This document shows positions 45,601-57,536 of a stretch of DNA of 64,000 nt, piece after piece. The notes under the pieces are model-generated. The model did not search any database. It was not told the DNA's origin and worked only from the letters and a program-made list of their open reading frames with translations. The position numbers were made by a program, and so were the translations under genes. Origin of the DNA: Heterohyrax brucei (taxonomy: Eukaryota > Chordata > Mammalia > Hyracoidea > Procaviidae); assembly GCA_028571685.1 (NCBI GenBank), contig CM053140.1:223653323-223717322 (forward strand). The letters run 5' to 3'. Numbering within the stretch: the stretch's first letter is position 1; every line of letters starts with the position of its first letter.

Positions 45601-45994
45601 GACAATAGTCTCAACTGAAAATGTGATGTGAGTCGTTATAACAGACATTTGGAAGAGGACTTGAGAACTTTGGAGGGGTCAATGGATAGGCCTCCTGGGG
45701 ACTATAAACCTCCTAAATATACACAAAATATGGTAGTATGCATATTCGGATCTGACTCGACGGCACTTGGCTGGCTGGCTGTGTTTCTGGAAAGATAGTC
45801 CATAGCCTTCGTGGGATTTGCAAAGGGGCTCACAACCTCAAAAAGTTGAAAACTGAGGTACTGAAATTTTTAACTGCAGCAGTTGAGTCTAGTACAGTTT
45901 CCAGGTTACAGTTGAGATCCATTCCTGCGTGTGTCTTTAAGAATCTGTGCATAAGTCAGAACGGGTACACAGTTCTTACTCAGCCTTACTTTTA
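45601..45994. other. No gene; unclassified
   Basis: Includes the tail fragment at 45746-45780. The text 'gttacagttgagatccattc' around 45900-45960 may be an unnamed elephant-type repeat. Confidence 0.35.
45746..45780 (+). repeat. Isolated SINE 3'-tail fragment
   Basis: 'tcggatctgactcgacggca' then 'cttggctggctggct', with a TGGC-repeated end. No SINE body and no clear duplication. Confidence 0.65.
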
Positions 45995-46108
45995 GTGCCG
46001 GGAAGTCTTGGAGCTACAGCCGCTAAGAGGCCGACAGTTTGAATTCACCAGCTGCTCACTGAAAACCCTATGGGACAGTCCTCCTACGTCCTGATTGACT
46101 CAATGTCA
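45995..46108 (+). repeat. AfroSINE copy, short
   Basis: 'gccgggaagtcttggagcta', 'gctaagaggccgacagtttg', 'gaaaaccctatgggacagtc'. Confidence 0.7.
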
Positions 46109-46454
46109 TTTTTTTTTTCTTAATTTAACACAAGACAACGCTCCAAGTGAAGTGATTGTGATAAAGAAAGTGAGTAGACATTGGTTCAGTGGTTTCAAAA
46201 TGCATGCAAATTTAACTAATATTAAGGGACTAGTATGAATTCTTCCTAAGTTGGCTATTTGTAACCCGGGGACTGCCTACACAGACGTCAGTTCTCTGTT
46301 CTCAACCATGACAGTCGAGGAGAATCACCCAGAGAGCTTAAAAACACTGATGTGTTAAACTTGAAGCCAAAGAAGACTTGAAGTCTTCTCTATCCGCCTG
46401 GCAGAGACTGAGATTTTGATTGGTCTGGGGTACAGCTTGGGCTTTGGGAACTTT

Positions 46455-47515
46455 TTTTTTTTTAAGTCAGAAGTCTGTGCTTTTAGAACAATTTTAGATT
46501 TGCAGAAAAACTGAACAGATAGTAAGGGTGCCCAGGTACCAGATCATTTCCACTATCATTAACATCTTACATTAGCATGGTATATTTGTCACAATTAATT
46601 AACCACTATTGATAGATTATCATTTACTAAAGTTAATAAAAAAGTTATTCTGACTTCCTTAGCCTTTATCTAATAACCTTTTTCCTGTTCCAGGGTCCCA
46701 TCCAGGATACCACATTTAGTCATTTAGTTGTCGTGTCTCCTTAGGCTACTCTTGACTATGCCAGTTGCTCCGAATTCCCTTGTTTCTGATTGCTTTTGCC
46801 AGTTTTGAGGATTGCTGGTCAAGTATATTGTAGGATTTCTCTCAGTTTATCTGATATTTTTCCCGTGATTTGATTGGTGTAATGGATTTTTAGAAGGAAA
46901 TATCTGTAATACAGTTAAATACAGTTTTAGATTTGCAGAAAAACTGAACAGATAGTAAGGGTGCCCAGGTACCAGATCATTTCCACTATCATTAACATCT
47001 TACATTAGCATGGTATATTTGTCACAATTAATTAACCAATATTGATAGATTATCAGTAATACAGTAATACAGTTAAATTCTCTTGTTATAGTCTACATTC
47101 TTTCCTGGCTTCACCTAAACTTCTAAATATATATGTATATATATTTACATCTATTACGGCTTAGTCTTTGTGTTATATAGTTCTATAGTTTCTGACAAAT
47201 GTATAATGTCGTGTAGCCACCATTGTAGTACCATAAAGAATAGTTTCACCACACTAAAACTTCTGTACTTCATCTACACTACCCTGCCCTAAACCCATAG
47301 CAACCACTCATCATTTTACTATCCCTATAGTTTTACCTTTTGCAGAACATCATACAGTCAATTAGACAACACGTAGTCTTTCACACTGGCTTTTTTCCCT
47401 TACGATTAATATTCATTGACATCTGCAGAATGGATAACTTATTTCTTGTTATTACTGAATAATATTCCAATGTATGAATATACTGCTGTTTACCTATTCA
47501 TCTACTGGAGGACAT
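46455..47515 (-). mobile_element. Old L1 (L1M-type) 3' end, antisense
   Basis: 'gcagaaaaactgaacagata', 'ctattgatagattatca', 'ctcatcattttactatccct', 'gaataatattccaatgtatg' follow the antisense 3' end of older mammalian L1s. A 131-bp block is present twice (46492-46622 and 46925-47055). Confidence 0.75.
46921..47063. repeat. Templated insertion carrying a 131-bp duplicate
   Basis: Contains an almost exact copy (one mismatch) of 46492-46622 and is flanked by identical 15-bp repeats 'gtaatacagttaaat' at 46906-46920 and 47064-47078. Confidence 0.85.
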
Positions 47516-48074
47516 TGCTGTGGATTGAACAGTGCCCCCGCATAATATGTATCAGCTTGACTAGGCCATGATTCCTAATATTATGTCATTGTCCTCCATT
47601 TTATTATCTTACGTAGTTTTCCTATGTGTTGTAAATTCTAATCTCTGTCTGTAGTTAATAAAGCAAGTGTAGGTTGTGTCAAAGAGGTTTAGGGTGAGAT
47701 GTAACACCCTTACTCAGTTCACAGCCATGATCAGACTTAAGGGGAATTTCCCTGATGTATCACATTTATCTTACCAGAGGTAAAAGGAGAGAGAAACAAG
47801 CAGAGAGAGAAGGGCCCCATACTACCAACAAAGAAGAACTGGGAGCGGAGCACGTATTTTGAATCAGTTCCCTGTGCTGAGAAGCCCCTAGACTAGGGAA
47901 AGAATGATGATAAGGACTTTCGCTCAAAGTTGATACAGAGAGAAAAACTTCCCTGGGGCTGATACCTTAAATTCAGACTTCTAGCCTCCTAGACTGTGAC
48001 AGAATAAATTTCTGTTTGATAAAGCCATCCACGTGTGCAATTTCTGTTATGGCAGCCCTAGATAACTAAGCCCA
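47516..48074 (+). mobile_element. MaLR-like solo LTR (old subfamily)
   Basis: 'tgctgtggattgaacagtgc' to 'agataactaagccca', with 'agaataaatttctg'. Inserted in the old L1. Confidence 0.78.
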
Positions 48075-48520
48075 TTTTGTAATTGGGTTGTTTTCTAATG
48101 GTTGATTTTGAAGAGCCCTCTGTATATTTTAAATCTTTTATCAGATATTTTTTGCAAATACTTTCTCCTTGTCTCTGGCTTGTCTTTTCATTCTTCCAAC
48201 AATGTATATCACAGAGCAAAGATATTAATAAATTTTTCTTCCATGAATTATGATTTTGGTGTTTTACTTAAAAGCTTATCACCAACCCCAGCTTCTAGAA
48301 GTTGTATAGTTTCTCGTTTTCTGTTAAGGTCTATCACTCATTTTGAGTTGAATTTTTGTGTCTCAATTTATTGTTTTACTTGGAAAGACCATCTTTTCAC
48401 CATTGAACTGCCTTTGCCCTTTGTAAAAAAGCAGTTTTACATAGGTTCATTTCTGAACTTTGTACTCTGTTCCACTGACGTATCTATTATTTTACCAGTA
48501 TTATGGTTGTTTGGGATTAT
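48075..48520 (-). mobile_element. Old L1, ORF2 end, antisense
   Basis: 'ttttgtaattgggttgtttt', 'tttttgcaaatactttctcc', 'tatcactcattttgagttga' are antisense ORF2. Some L1 text is missing between this and 47515, so the LTR site also lost sequence. The long plus-strand frame here is only an antisense reading. Confidence 0.75.
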
Positions 48521-48732
48521 TTTAACTTTTCATTTCAACATAATGTACATTAAAATGCACATTGTAAAAGTATAGCTAATTAATTGTTTACACATGTGTA
48601 ACCAGTTCTTCAATCAAGAACCAAAGCTTTATGAGTGCCTAAGAAGCTTCCTTTGTATGTCAGCTCAGTTACTATACCTTCAGAAAGTAATCAGTATCCT
48701 GACTTCCAATTATATAGAATAGAAGAGCTGCG
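48521..48732. other. Old LINE debris (likely)
   Basis: 'aaaatgcacattgtaaaagt ... gtaaccagttcttcaatcaa' looks like an old L1 3' end in antisense. Not firm. Confidence 0.35.
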
Positions 48733-48950
48733 TTTTTTTTTAATTTAATATGACTGAGTGAAAATGTACATTCCCGTATACATATACATGCCCACCTATA
48801 TGCAGCTTCCACTGCTCTCCCTGCCCACTGACAGCACACTATTCCTCTCTGCTCCATACATGTCTCATCCTCCCAACAGCCTCCTTTCCCCTCCTCTCCA
48901 TCCACTCCCCTTCCTCCAGCCAGTGATCAGCAGGATGATATCCTACAGAT
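48733..48950 (-). mobile_element. Short divergent L1 3'UTR copy, copy 1
   Basis: Starts with a T run (poly-A in antisense) and 'atgactgagtgaaaatgtac'. About 91% identical over 205 bases to 50985-51210. The order of motifs ('tgacagcacactattcct', 'tccactccccttcctcca') parallels the L1 3'UTR next to it, so it is probably a separate L1 subfamily. Confidence 0.6.
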
Positions 48951-49618
48951 TAAATATTTTGTTATGCTTTAAGTGACAGTTTACAATCCAAGTCAATTTG
49001 TCGTATAAAACACTGCACTCATATTGCTATGCAACTCAAGCTGCTTACCACACTCTGTGACAGCACACTCCTGCCTTCTACCCTGTACTTCCCATACCCA
49101 TTCAAACAACTCCTGTCCTCTTCCACCATTTCATCTTACCTCTGGACAAGAGCTACCAAGACAGCCTCATTAAGCCAAGAGGTACATTATTCACCAGCAT
49201 CATACTGTCTTTTAGTCCAGTCTAATCTTTGAAAAGTTGGCATGTGTACTGATCTCATCTCTGGGCTAACAGACAGTCCAGGGACCATGTCCATAGAGAA
49301 TCTTCCAGCCCGACTCACCATCATGCGTGGTTATTTAATAGACTTCTAGTTCTGTACACCCTATCAGGGGAGTCATCGGTGGTGGCCAGGCGTCATCTAT
49401 CCCATCTGGACCCACGCTAATGTGGTCTTGATCATAGGGCACCTTCTGTTTCCTGGGGTCACCTTTTCCTCGTGTCTTTGCTATCCTTCATTATCCTCTG
49501 CTCCAGGTGAATTGGGAACAGTCGGTATTACTTAGATGGCCGCTTGCTAGTTTTAAGACCCCAGATGACACTCACCAAAGTTGTATGTGGAACATTTTCT
49601 TTAAAAAAACTTAGTTAT

Positions 49619-49776
49619 GCCAACTGGGAAACCCCGTGGGTTAAGTGCTACCACTGCTAACCAAAATGTAGGCAGGTCAAATCCACCAGGTGCTCCCTGA
49701 ATAATCAAGGGGGCAGTTCTGTTCTGGCCTCTAGGGTTGTCATGGGTCAGATCCCACTCAACGGCGCTGGGTTTAT
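49619..49776 (+). repeat. AfroSINE in L1-A
   Basis: 'tgggaaaccccgtgggttaa', 'gctaaccaaaatgtaggcag', 'tgtcatgggtcagatcccac', ending 'caacggcgctgggttta', the usual AfroSINE end rather than the GGCACTTGG type. Confidence 0.88.
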
Positions 49777-50984
49777 GCCAATTGGCCTAGATATCCCTGT
49801 ACCATGGTCCCCAGACCTCTGTCCCTGTTACTCTATCCTTTAAAATGTTGGATTGTACTTAAGGAAACATTTTAGCTTTTGGTATAGTCCAGCTGTGCTA
49901 ACCTCCCTTCTACTGCATGCTGTCACTCCCTTCACATAACCCAATTTCTATCTACTATCTAATCTATGAATACCACTCTCCCTCCATCCCTCCCTTATAA
50001 CCATCAAAGATTATTTTCTTCTTAAGTCTTTATAATACTGGTCTCACACAATGCTTTTGCAACTGACTGATTTCATTCAGCATAACGTCTTCCAACCGAC
50101 TCTATGGTATGAGATATTTCCTAGGATCATCACTGCTCTTAGTATTTGGTTGTGTGAATATATCACAGGTTGTTTATCCATTTATCTGTTGATGGGCACC
50201 TAGGCTGATTCCATCTTTTTGCTATTGTGGACAATGCTGCAATAAACATATGTGTGCAAGTATCTGTTCGTGTCATAGTACTTACTGCTCTAGTATATAT
50301 TCCAAGTGGTGAGATTACTGGACCATATGGTATTTCTATTTTGAGTTTTTTTAGAAAGTACCAAATCGATTTCCAAAATGGTTGTACCATTTTGCATTCT
50401 CACCAGCTGTGTAAATTTAGAAGAATTCTGGTCTCTCCACAACGCCTCCAACATTTATTATTTTGTGTTTTTTTGGATTAATACCATCCTTGTTGGGGTG
50501 AGATGGTATCTAATTTTAGTTTGGATTTGGATTTCTGTAATGGTTAATGATGATGAGCATTTCCTCATGCATCTGTTAGTTGCATGGATGCCTTCTTTGG
50601 TGAAGTGTCCGTTCATATCCTTTGCCCATTTTTTAATTAGATTGTCTTTCTTTGTTGAGGTTTTGCAGTACCTTGTAGATTATAGAGTTAAATGCCACTC
50701 AGATTCATGGTAGCTAAAATTTTTTACCTGTCTGTAAGTAATATTTTTACTCTGTAGGTGAAGTCTTTGGATAAGCATGTTTGATTTTTAGGGGTACTCA
50801 GTTATCTATTTTCTTTTCTGGTGCTTGTGCATTGTGAGTAATATTCTGTAGTCTCTTTATGCTATGTGTTAGAGCTCTCAGTGTTGTCCCTATTTTTTCT
50901 CCCATAATCCTTATTGTTTTAGAATTTATATTTAGGTCTTTGATCAATTTTGAGTTAGTTTTTTGGGGATGTTGAGTCTTGTTT

Positions 50985-51210
50985 CTTTTTTTTTTATTAT
51001 GACTGAGTGAAAATGTAATTTCCCATATAAATTTACATGCCCACCTATACGCAGCTTCCACTGCTCTCCCTGCCCGGTGACAGCACCCTATTCCTCTCTG
51101 CTCCATACATGTCTCATCCTCCTGACAGTCTCCTTTCCCCTCCTCTCCACCCACTCCCCTTCATCCAGCCAGAGGTCAGCAGGATGATATCCTATAGATG
51201 CATAGAACCA
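50985..51210 (-). mobile_element. Short divergent L1 3'UTR copy, copy 2
   Basis: Inserted in L1-A ORF2. T run, then 'attatgactgagtgaaaatg', then the same motifs as copy 1. Right edge uncertain (51200-51245). Confidence 0.6.
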
Positions 51211-51231
51211 TAAAATGCATCCAATACATGG

Positions 51232-51880
51232 TCAGTCTATGTTGCCAAGTCCTTTTGCAAATGGATATCCAGTAGTGCCAAGATCATTGTTAAAGAGACT
51301 GTCTTTTCCCCAGTTAGTAGACTTTGGACCTTTGTTAAATGTCAGTGGCTTGCAGGCAGATGATTTTATATCTGTATTCTCATTTCTGTTCCATTGATCT
51401 ATGTGTCTGTCTTTGTAGCAGTACCATGCTGTTTTGACTATTGTGGCAGTGTGATAATTTCTAAAATTGGGTAGTGGGAGGCCTCCCACTTTGTTCTTCT
51501 TCTTCAATAATGCCTTTCTTATCCAGAGCTTCTTCCCCTTCCATAAGAAGCTGCTGATTTGTTTCTGTAACTCATTAAAAAATGACATTGAAATGTCATT
51601 GTATGTATAAATTGCTGTGGGTAGAATAGACATTTTTGCAATGTTAAGTGTTCTTATATATGAGCAAGGTAGGTTTTTCCACTTATGGAGGTTTCTTTTG
51701 GTTTCTTGCAGTAGGATATTATAATTTTCTTTGTAAAGATCTTTTACGTCTCTAGATAGATATAGTCCTAGATATTTTATCTTCTTGAGGGCTATTATAA
51801 ATGGTATGGATTTTGATGATTTCCTTTTTGATTGTCTGTTGGTATAAACGCATCTACTGATATATGCATGCTTATCTTGT
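51232..51880 (-). pseudogene. L1-A ORF2, region after RT
   Basis: The frame at 51633-51232 is open for 133 residues and reads 'LWIRKALLKKKNKVGGLPLPNF', 'KTAWYCYKDRHIDQWN' and 'KDSLFNNDLG', the conserved block between RT and the C-terminal Cys-rich part of L1 ORF2. The later part continues on the other side of the RTE insertion. Confidence 0.88.
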
Positions 51881-51886
51881 ATCCTG

Positions 51887-53250
51887 CTAAGAAATTTGGA
51901 GGACAGCTACATGGCCGATCAACTGGAAAAGATTCATATTTATGGCAATTCCCAGGAAAAGTGATCCAACCAAAAGTGTAAATTACCAAACAATAACATT
52001 AACACCTTACACAAGTAAAATTTTGCTAACAATCATTCAAAACAACTGCAATAGTATACTGAATAGAAACTGCCAGAAATTCAAGCTTGATTCAGAGATG
52101 ATGTGGAATCAGGGATACCACTGCTGATGTTAGAGGGATCTTGGCTGAGAGCAGGGACTATCAGAAGGATGTTTACCTGAGTTTCCCTGACTGTGCAAAG
52201 ACATTCAACTGTGTATCACAATAAGTTATGGCAATCATTGCAGAGAATGGGAATTCCAGAATAGTTAATTATGTTCTTAAAGAATCTGTACATGGATCAA
52301 GGGGTAATCGTATGAACAATACAAGGGGACAATGAGTATCAGGACGTGTGTATCAGGATTGTGTTATTTTACCATACCTTTTAAATCTGTACACTGAGCA
52401 AATAATCCAAGAAGCTGGACTATATGAAGTAGAATGAGGCATCAAGATTGAAGGAAGACTCATTAACCTGCATTATGCAGGTGACACAATCTTCCTTGCT
52501 AAAATTGTAGAGGATTTGAAACACTTACCGACGAAGACCAAAGACCACAGCTTTCAGTATGGATTGCACCTTAACGTCAAGAAAGCAAAAATCTTCACAA
52601 CTAGACTAGTAAGCAACAGCATGATAAATGGAGACACGATTGAGATAGTCGAGAATTTGATTTTACTTGGGTCCACAATCAATGCACATAGAAGCAGCAA
52701 TCAAGACATCAAAAGATGTATTGCACTGGAAAATTTTTCTGCACTGGACTTCTTTGTAGTATTGGAAAGTAAAGATACCACCTTGTAGACTAAGGGGCAC
52801 CTGGCCCAAGCTGTGGTATTTTCAACTGCATCGTACACATGTGAAAGCTGGTCTGTGAACAAAGAAGACAGAAGAAGAATTGATGCCTTTGAATTTTGGT
52901 GTTGGAGAATATTGAAGGTACCATGCACTGCTAAAAGAACAAACAGATCTGTTCTGGAAGTATTACAACCAGAGTGCTTCTTGGAAGCAAAGACGGCGAG
53001 ACTGCATCTTACATTCTTTGGACATGTTGTCAGGAGGGATCAGTCCCTGCAGAAGGACATCATACTTGGTAGAGTAGAAGGCCAGCAAAAAAAGAGGAAG
53101 ACCCTCGGCAGGATGGATGGACAGTGGCTGCAACAATGGGCTTAAGCATAAAGATGATCATGGGCATGGTGCAAGATGAGACAGTACTTTGTTCTGTGGT
53201 GCATGGGGTTGTTATGAGTCAGAACCAACTTAACAGCACCTAACAACAAC
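51887..53250 (+). mobile_element. RTE LINE inserted in L1-A
   Basis: 1,364 bases, 5'-truncated, ending 'agcacctaacaacaac'. Flanked by 'atcttgtatcctg' (51874-51886) and 'atcttgaatcctg' (53251-53263), a 13-bp duplication with one change. The RT palm part is broken; 52516-52788 keeps 'YGLHLNVKKAKIF' and 52813-53145 keeps 'NKEDRRRIDAFEFWCWR' and 'FFGHVVRRDQSL', the RTE C-terminus. Confidence 0.9.
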
Positions 53251-53513
53251 ATCTTGAATCCTGATACATTGCTGAACTCTTCTATTACTTTCAATAGTCT
53301 TTTCTGTATTCTTAGATTTTTCTGTGTATGAGATGGTATTATTCACAAATAGAGATACTTTTACTTCTCCTTAATCTATTTGAATGTGCTTTGTTTCTTT
53401 ATCTTGCCTGATTGTTCAGACCAGAACTTTAAGCACAAGTTTTAATAAAAGTGTTGACAAGGCAAATGCTTTTAGACTCTCCATTCAGAATACTGGCTTT
53501 TAGCTTTGCATCC

Positions 53514-53680
53514 AAACCAAAAACCAAATCCAGTGCCGTTGAGTCTATTCCAACTCGTAGTGACCCTATAGACAGAGTAGAACTATACCACAGTTTTCAA
53601 GGACAGGCTGGTGGACGTGGACTGCTGACATTTCCATTAGCAGCCATAGCACTTAACCATTATGCCACCAGGGTTTCCTA
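53514..53680 (-). repeat. AfroSINE, antisense, in L1-A
   Basis: 'aaaccaaatccagtgccgtt', 'cagagtagaactataccaca', 'taaccattatgccaccaggg'. Confidence 0.88.
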
Positions 53681-54187
53681 TCTTTACATAGATACCCCTT
53701 ATTATGCTGAGGCTTTTCCCTTCTACTCCTATGCTGTTGAGAGTTTTTAACATGAATGGGTATTGGACTTTGTCAAATGCCTTTTCCATATCAGTTGATA
53801 AAACCAAGCTGTTTTTGTCTTTTGTTTTATTTGATTGGTTGGTTACATAGTTTTTGTAATATTGAACCATCCCTGAATCCCAAGTATGACTCTCACTTGG
53901 TTATGTGAACTATGTTTTTGATAATGTTTTTTAATTTTCTTCACCAGAATTTTGTTTGGGAGTTTTGCATCCAAGTTCATGAGAGAGATTGGTCCATTGG
54001 TTCTTTCTTTTTTCTGTGCTGTCTTTGTCTGGTATATGTATCACAGTTGCTCTGGCTTCATAAAAAGAATTTTTCTGTGCTCTAGAATACCTTTAGTAAT
54101 AGTGGTGTTAACTCTTCTCTAAACATTTGGTAGAACTTTTCAGTGAAGCAATTAAGGCCAAGGGTTCTTTTAGTTGGGAATTTTTTT
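53681..54187 (-). pseudogene. L1-A ORF2 reverse transcriptase fragment
   Basis: The minus-strand frame 53870-53637 reads 'DKNSLVLSTDMEKAFDKVQYPFMLKTL', with the RT motif A aspartates of L1 ORF2 (SIDAEKAFD type). Cut by L1-B on its upstream side and by a SINE downstream. Confidence 0.82.
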
Positions 54188-55127
54188 CTTTTTCTTCTTT
54201 TTTAATTGTGATTAAGTGAAAGTTTGCAACCTAAGTCAGTTAGCCATAGAAAACCCCAAACACATGCCTCTATGCCATTTTGTCAGTTCTTTGCACTCTG
54301 TGACAGCACACTACTACTTTCCACTTCTGTACTTGTGGTATTCATTGAACCAACACCTGTCCCCTCCTTTCCACCTTTTCACCTCTGGAGAAAAATTGAT
54401 CAGGCAGTCTCATATATATACTTAAGCCAAGAGATACACACACGGCCTGCAACACTCTATGTCTTATAATCCCAGTCCAAGTTTTCTCTGAAGATTTGGC
54501 TTCAGTACTGGTTTCAGATCTGGACTAACAGCAAGTCCAAGGGCCATATTCTCATGGAACCCTCCAGGATGTCAGACCGTCAAGTCTGGTCTTTTCATAG
54601 AGTTCTAGAAATGCACTCCCCTTTTTATTGTGCTACATCAGGGACTCTAGACATTGGTTTTCTTAGGAGGTCGGTGATTGATGTTGGCTGGGCACTGTCT
54701 GGTTTTGGTCTCATGCTGATGTAATCTGCTGATCATGTGGACCATTCTGTCTCCTGGACTCATATTTTCTTCATATCTTTGGTATACTTGGTTTTCATCT
54801 GCTCCACGGGGTTTGAGATCAGTTCATATTCCTTAGATGGTAGCTTGCTGGTTTTTAAGACCCTAGGCAGCACTCCTCAATGTGGGATGCAGAACATTCT
54901 CTTAGGGGGAGAAAAAAAAAAAGCTGGTTATGCCAATTGACTTCCATGTCTCCCAAAACCATGGTCCCCAGACCCCTGTCCCTGCTACTTTGTGCTTTAA
55001 AGTGTCGGGTTGTATTTAGAAAACCTTTTAGTTTATGGTTTAGTCCAGTTTTGCTCACATTCCTTCTACTGCATGCTGTCTCTCCCTTCATCTAACCTAA
55101 TCCCTATCCACTATCTCTAATGTATCA

Positions 55128-55290
55128 GAAACCCTGGTCACGTAGTGGGTTAACTGCTATGTCTGCTAACCAAAAGGTGGGCAATTCAAACCTGTTAGGT
55201 GCTCCTTGGAAACTCTATGGATCAATACTACTCCGACCTATGGGGTCACTATGAGTCAGATCTCACTCAACTGTGGTTTTTTTTTTTAAT
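55128..55290 (+). repeat. AfroSINE in L1-B 3'UTR
   Basis: 'cagaaaccctggtcacgtag', 'gctaaccaaaaggtgggcaa', 'cactatgagtcagatctcac', T run at the end. Confidence 0.9.
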
Positions 55291-56623
55291 CTATGAATAC
55301 CTTCTACCTCCCTTCAACCCTTGTAACCATGAAAGATTATTTTATTCTACGCAAACCTTCACTTAAGTCCCTATAATAGTGGCCCCATTCAATAGTCATC
55401 CTTTTGCGGCTGACTAATTTCACTTAGCACAATGTCTTTCAGATTATTCCAGGTTATGTTTCCTAAAATCATCATTGTTCTTATATAGTGTTCCATTGTG
55501 TAAATACATGATAGTTTGTTTATCCATTCATCTGGTAATAGACACCTAGGTTGTGTCCATCTTTTTGCTATTGTGGAAAGTGTTGCAATAAACATTGGTG
55601 TGCATGTGTCTGGTCATGTGACAGTATTTATTTCTCCAGGATATATTCCAGGCAGTGGGATTGCTGTATCATGTGGTATTTCTATTTCTAGCCTTCTAAG
55701 AATGTGCCAAATTGTTTTCCAAAGATGCTGTACCATTTTACAGTTTCACCAGCATTGTAGGAAGAGTTCCAATCTCTCCACAGCTTCTCCAACACTTGCT
55801 ATTTTGTGTTTTTTGGATTAATGCCAGTCTTGTTAGGGTGAGATGGTATCTCATTGTAGTTTTCATTTGGATTTCTCTAATGGCTAGTCATGGTACATAT
55901 TTCCTTATGTGTCTTTTGGTTGCCTTGATGGCTTATTTGACGAAGAGTCTGCCCTTATCTTTGCCACTTGTTTAACTGGGTTACTTGGCTTTTTCTTGTT
56001 GAGATTTTGTACTACCTTGGAAATCTTAGAGATTAGATGCTGATCAGATTCATAGTTGCCATATATTTTTTCCCAGTTTATAGTAAGCTTTTTACTCTTT
56101 TTGGTAAAGTCTTTGGATGAGCATAGCTGTTTGATTTTTAGTAGCTCTCACTTATCCATTCTCTCTTCCACTGTGTGTATTGTTAGTAATATTTTATAGT
56201 CTGTTTATGCTATCTTTTTCTCTTTCTAAACATAATTGGTGATTTGTTTCTTCATCACATTGAAAAATGATATCTAAATTTGTATTGGGATTGCACTGTA
56301 TGTACACATTGCTTTGGCGTAAAATAGACATTTTCGTGATGTATGTCTTCCTATCCATCAGCAAGGTAGGGTTCCCCACTTATGGAGGTGTCTTTTGGTT
56401 TCTTGCAGTGGACTCTTGTAATTTTCTTTGTAGAGGTCTTTTACATTTCTGGTTAAATTTATTGCTAGATATTTTATCTTCTTGGGGGCTATAGTAAATG
56501 ACATTGATTTGGTGATTTCTTCTTTAATGATCTCTTTACTGCTGTAAAGGTATCCCGCTGATTTACTTACCTTTATCTGACATCCTGATACTTTGCTGAA
56601 TTCTTTGATTACTACCAGTGGGT

Positions 56624-56641
56624 TGTGTGTGTGTGTGTGTG
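56624..56641. repeat. (TG)9 microsatellite
   Basis: Nine TG units inside L1-B ORF2, absent from the L1-A counterpart near 53310. Confidence 0.9.
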
Positions 56642-56871
56642 ATAAGATTATATTATGTTATCTATAAATAGAGATACTTTTACTTCTTCTTCACTGATAT
56701 GGATGCCTTTCATTCCTTACCTTATTTGATTCCTCTGACTAGAATCTCCAGTGCCATAAAAAATCAAAGTGGTGAGAATGGGCATCCTTGTCTGCTTCCC
56801 CTTCTCAAAGAGAATTGTTTCAGTGTCTCTCCATTTAGAGTGATGTTGGCTATGGGCTTTGCATAAACCGG

Positions 56872-57536
56872 AAAACCAAACCCACTCAAGCCAATTCCAA
56901 CTGACAGTGACCCTCTATGACAGTGTAGAAGTGCCCCCATAGAGTTTCTGTTTTAGTCAGCTAGGGCTGCTCTAACAGAAATACCACAGAGTGGATGGCT
57001 TTAACAAAGAAAGATTTATTCTTACACAGTCCGGTAGGTTGCAAGTCCATATTCAGGGTGTCCACTCCAGAGGAAGGCTTTCCCCTTGTCGGCTCTGGAG
57101 GAAAGTCCGGTATTGCATCAGTCTTTGTCCGGGGAGCGTCCTGACACAAGAACCTCTGGTCTGAAGGACGTGCTCTGTTCCCAGTGCTGCTTGCTTGATG
57201 GTAGCGAGGTTCTCAAATTGTCCTTTGTTTCTTTTCCCTTTTATTCCTTGCAAGCTAAAAGCATTAAGGGTGGGGCAAGCCATACTCCAGAGAAACTCCC
57301 CCTACAGCAGGAATTTACAGCCCCACCCTAATCCTTAAACATAGAGGTTAGAAAAACCACACAATGGAGGACAGTCCCAAGATACTGGGAACCATATCCC
57401 AGCCACGTGGCTGCACACATTTTTCGGGGGACACAATTCCAACCATGACAGTTTCCAAGGAGCACCTGGAGGATTCAAACTGCCAACCTTTTGGTTAGCA
57501 GAAATAGCACTTAACCACTATACCACCAGTGATGCC
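56872..57536 (-). repeat. AfroSINE in L1-B, itself split by an LTR
   Basis: Left part 56872-56948 ('accaaacccactcaagccaa', 'ccccatagagtttc'); right part 57451-57536 ('gtttccaaggagcacctgga', 'taaccactataccaccagtg'). The LTR occupies the space between. Confidence 0.9.
56949..57450 (-). mobile_element. MaLR-like solo LTR (younger subfamily), copy 3
   Basis: 'tgttttagtcagctagggct' to 'ttccaaccatgaca', 502 bases, with a perfect 5-bp duplication 'gtttc' (56944-56948 and 57451-57455). Confidence 0.88.

Larger units (their letters stand above)
48951..54187 (-). mobile_element. L1-A, 3' half
   Basis: Antisense L1 from the 3' end ('ttttgttatgctttaagtga') through the 3'UTR to about 50000, then ORF2 to the RT domain. 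Interrupted by a SINE (49619-49776), a short L1 piece (50985-51210), an RTE (51887-53250), a SINE (53514-53680) and finally L1-B at 54188. It resumes at 62111. Confidence 0.88.

Noticed and set aside
48102..48575. A 157-codon plus-strand open frame
   Set aside because: It lies antisense to old L1 ORF2; the minus strand carries the recognisable LINE text, so the frame is a by-product.
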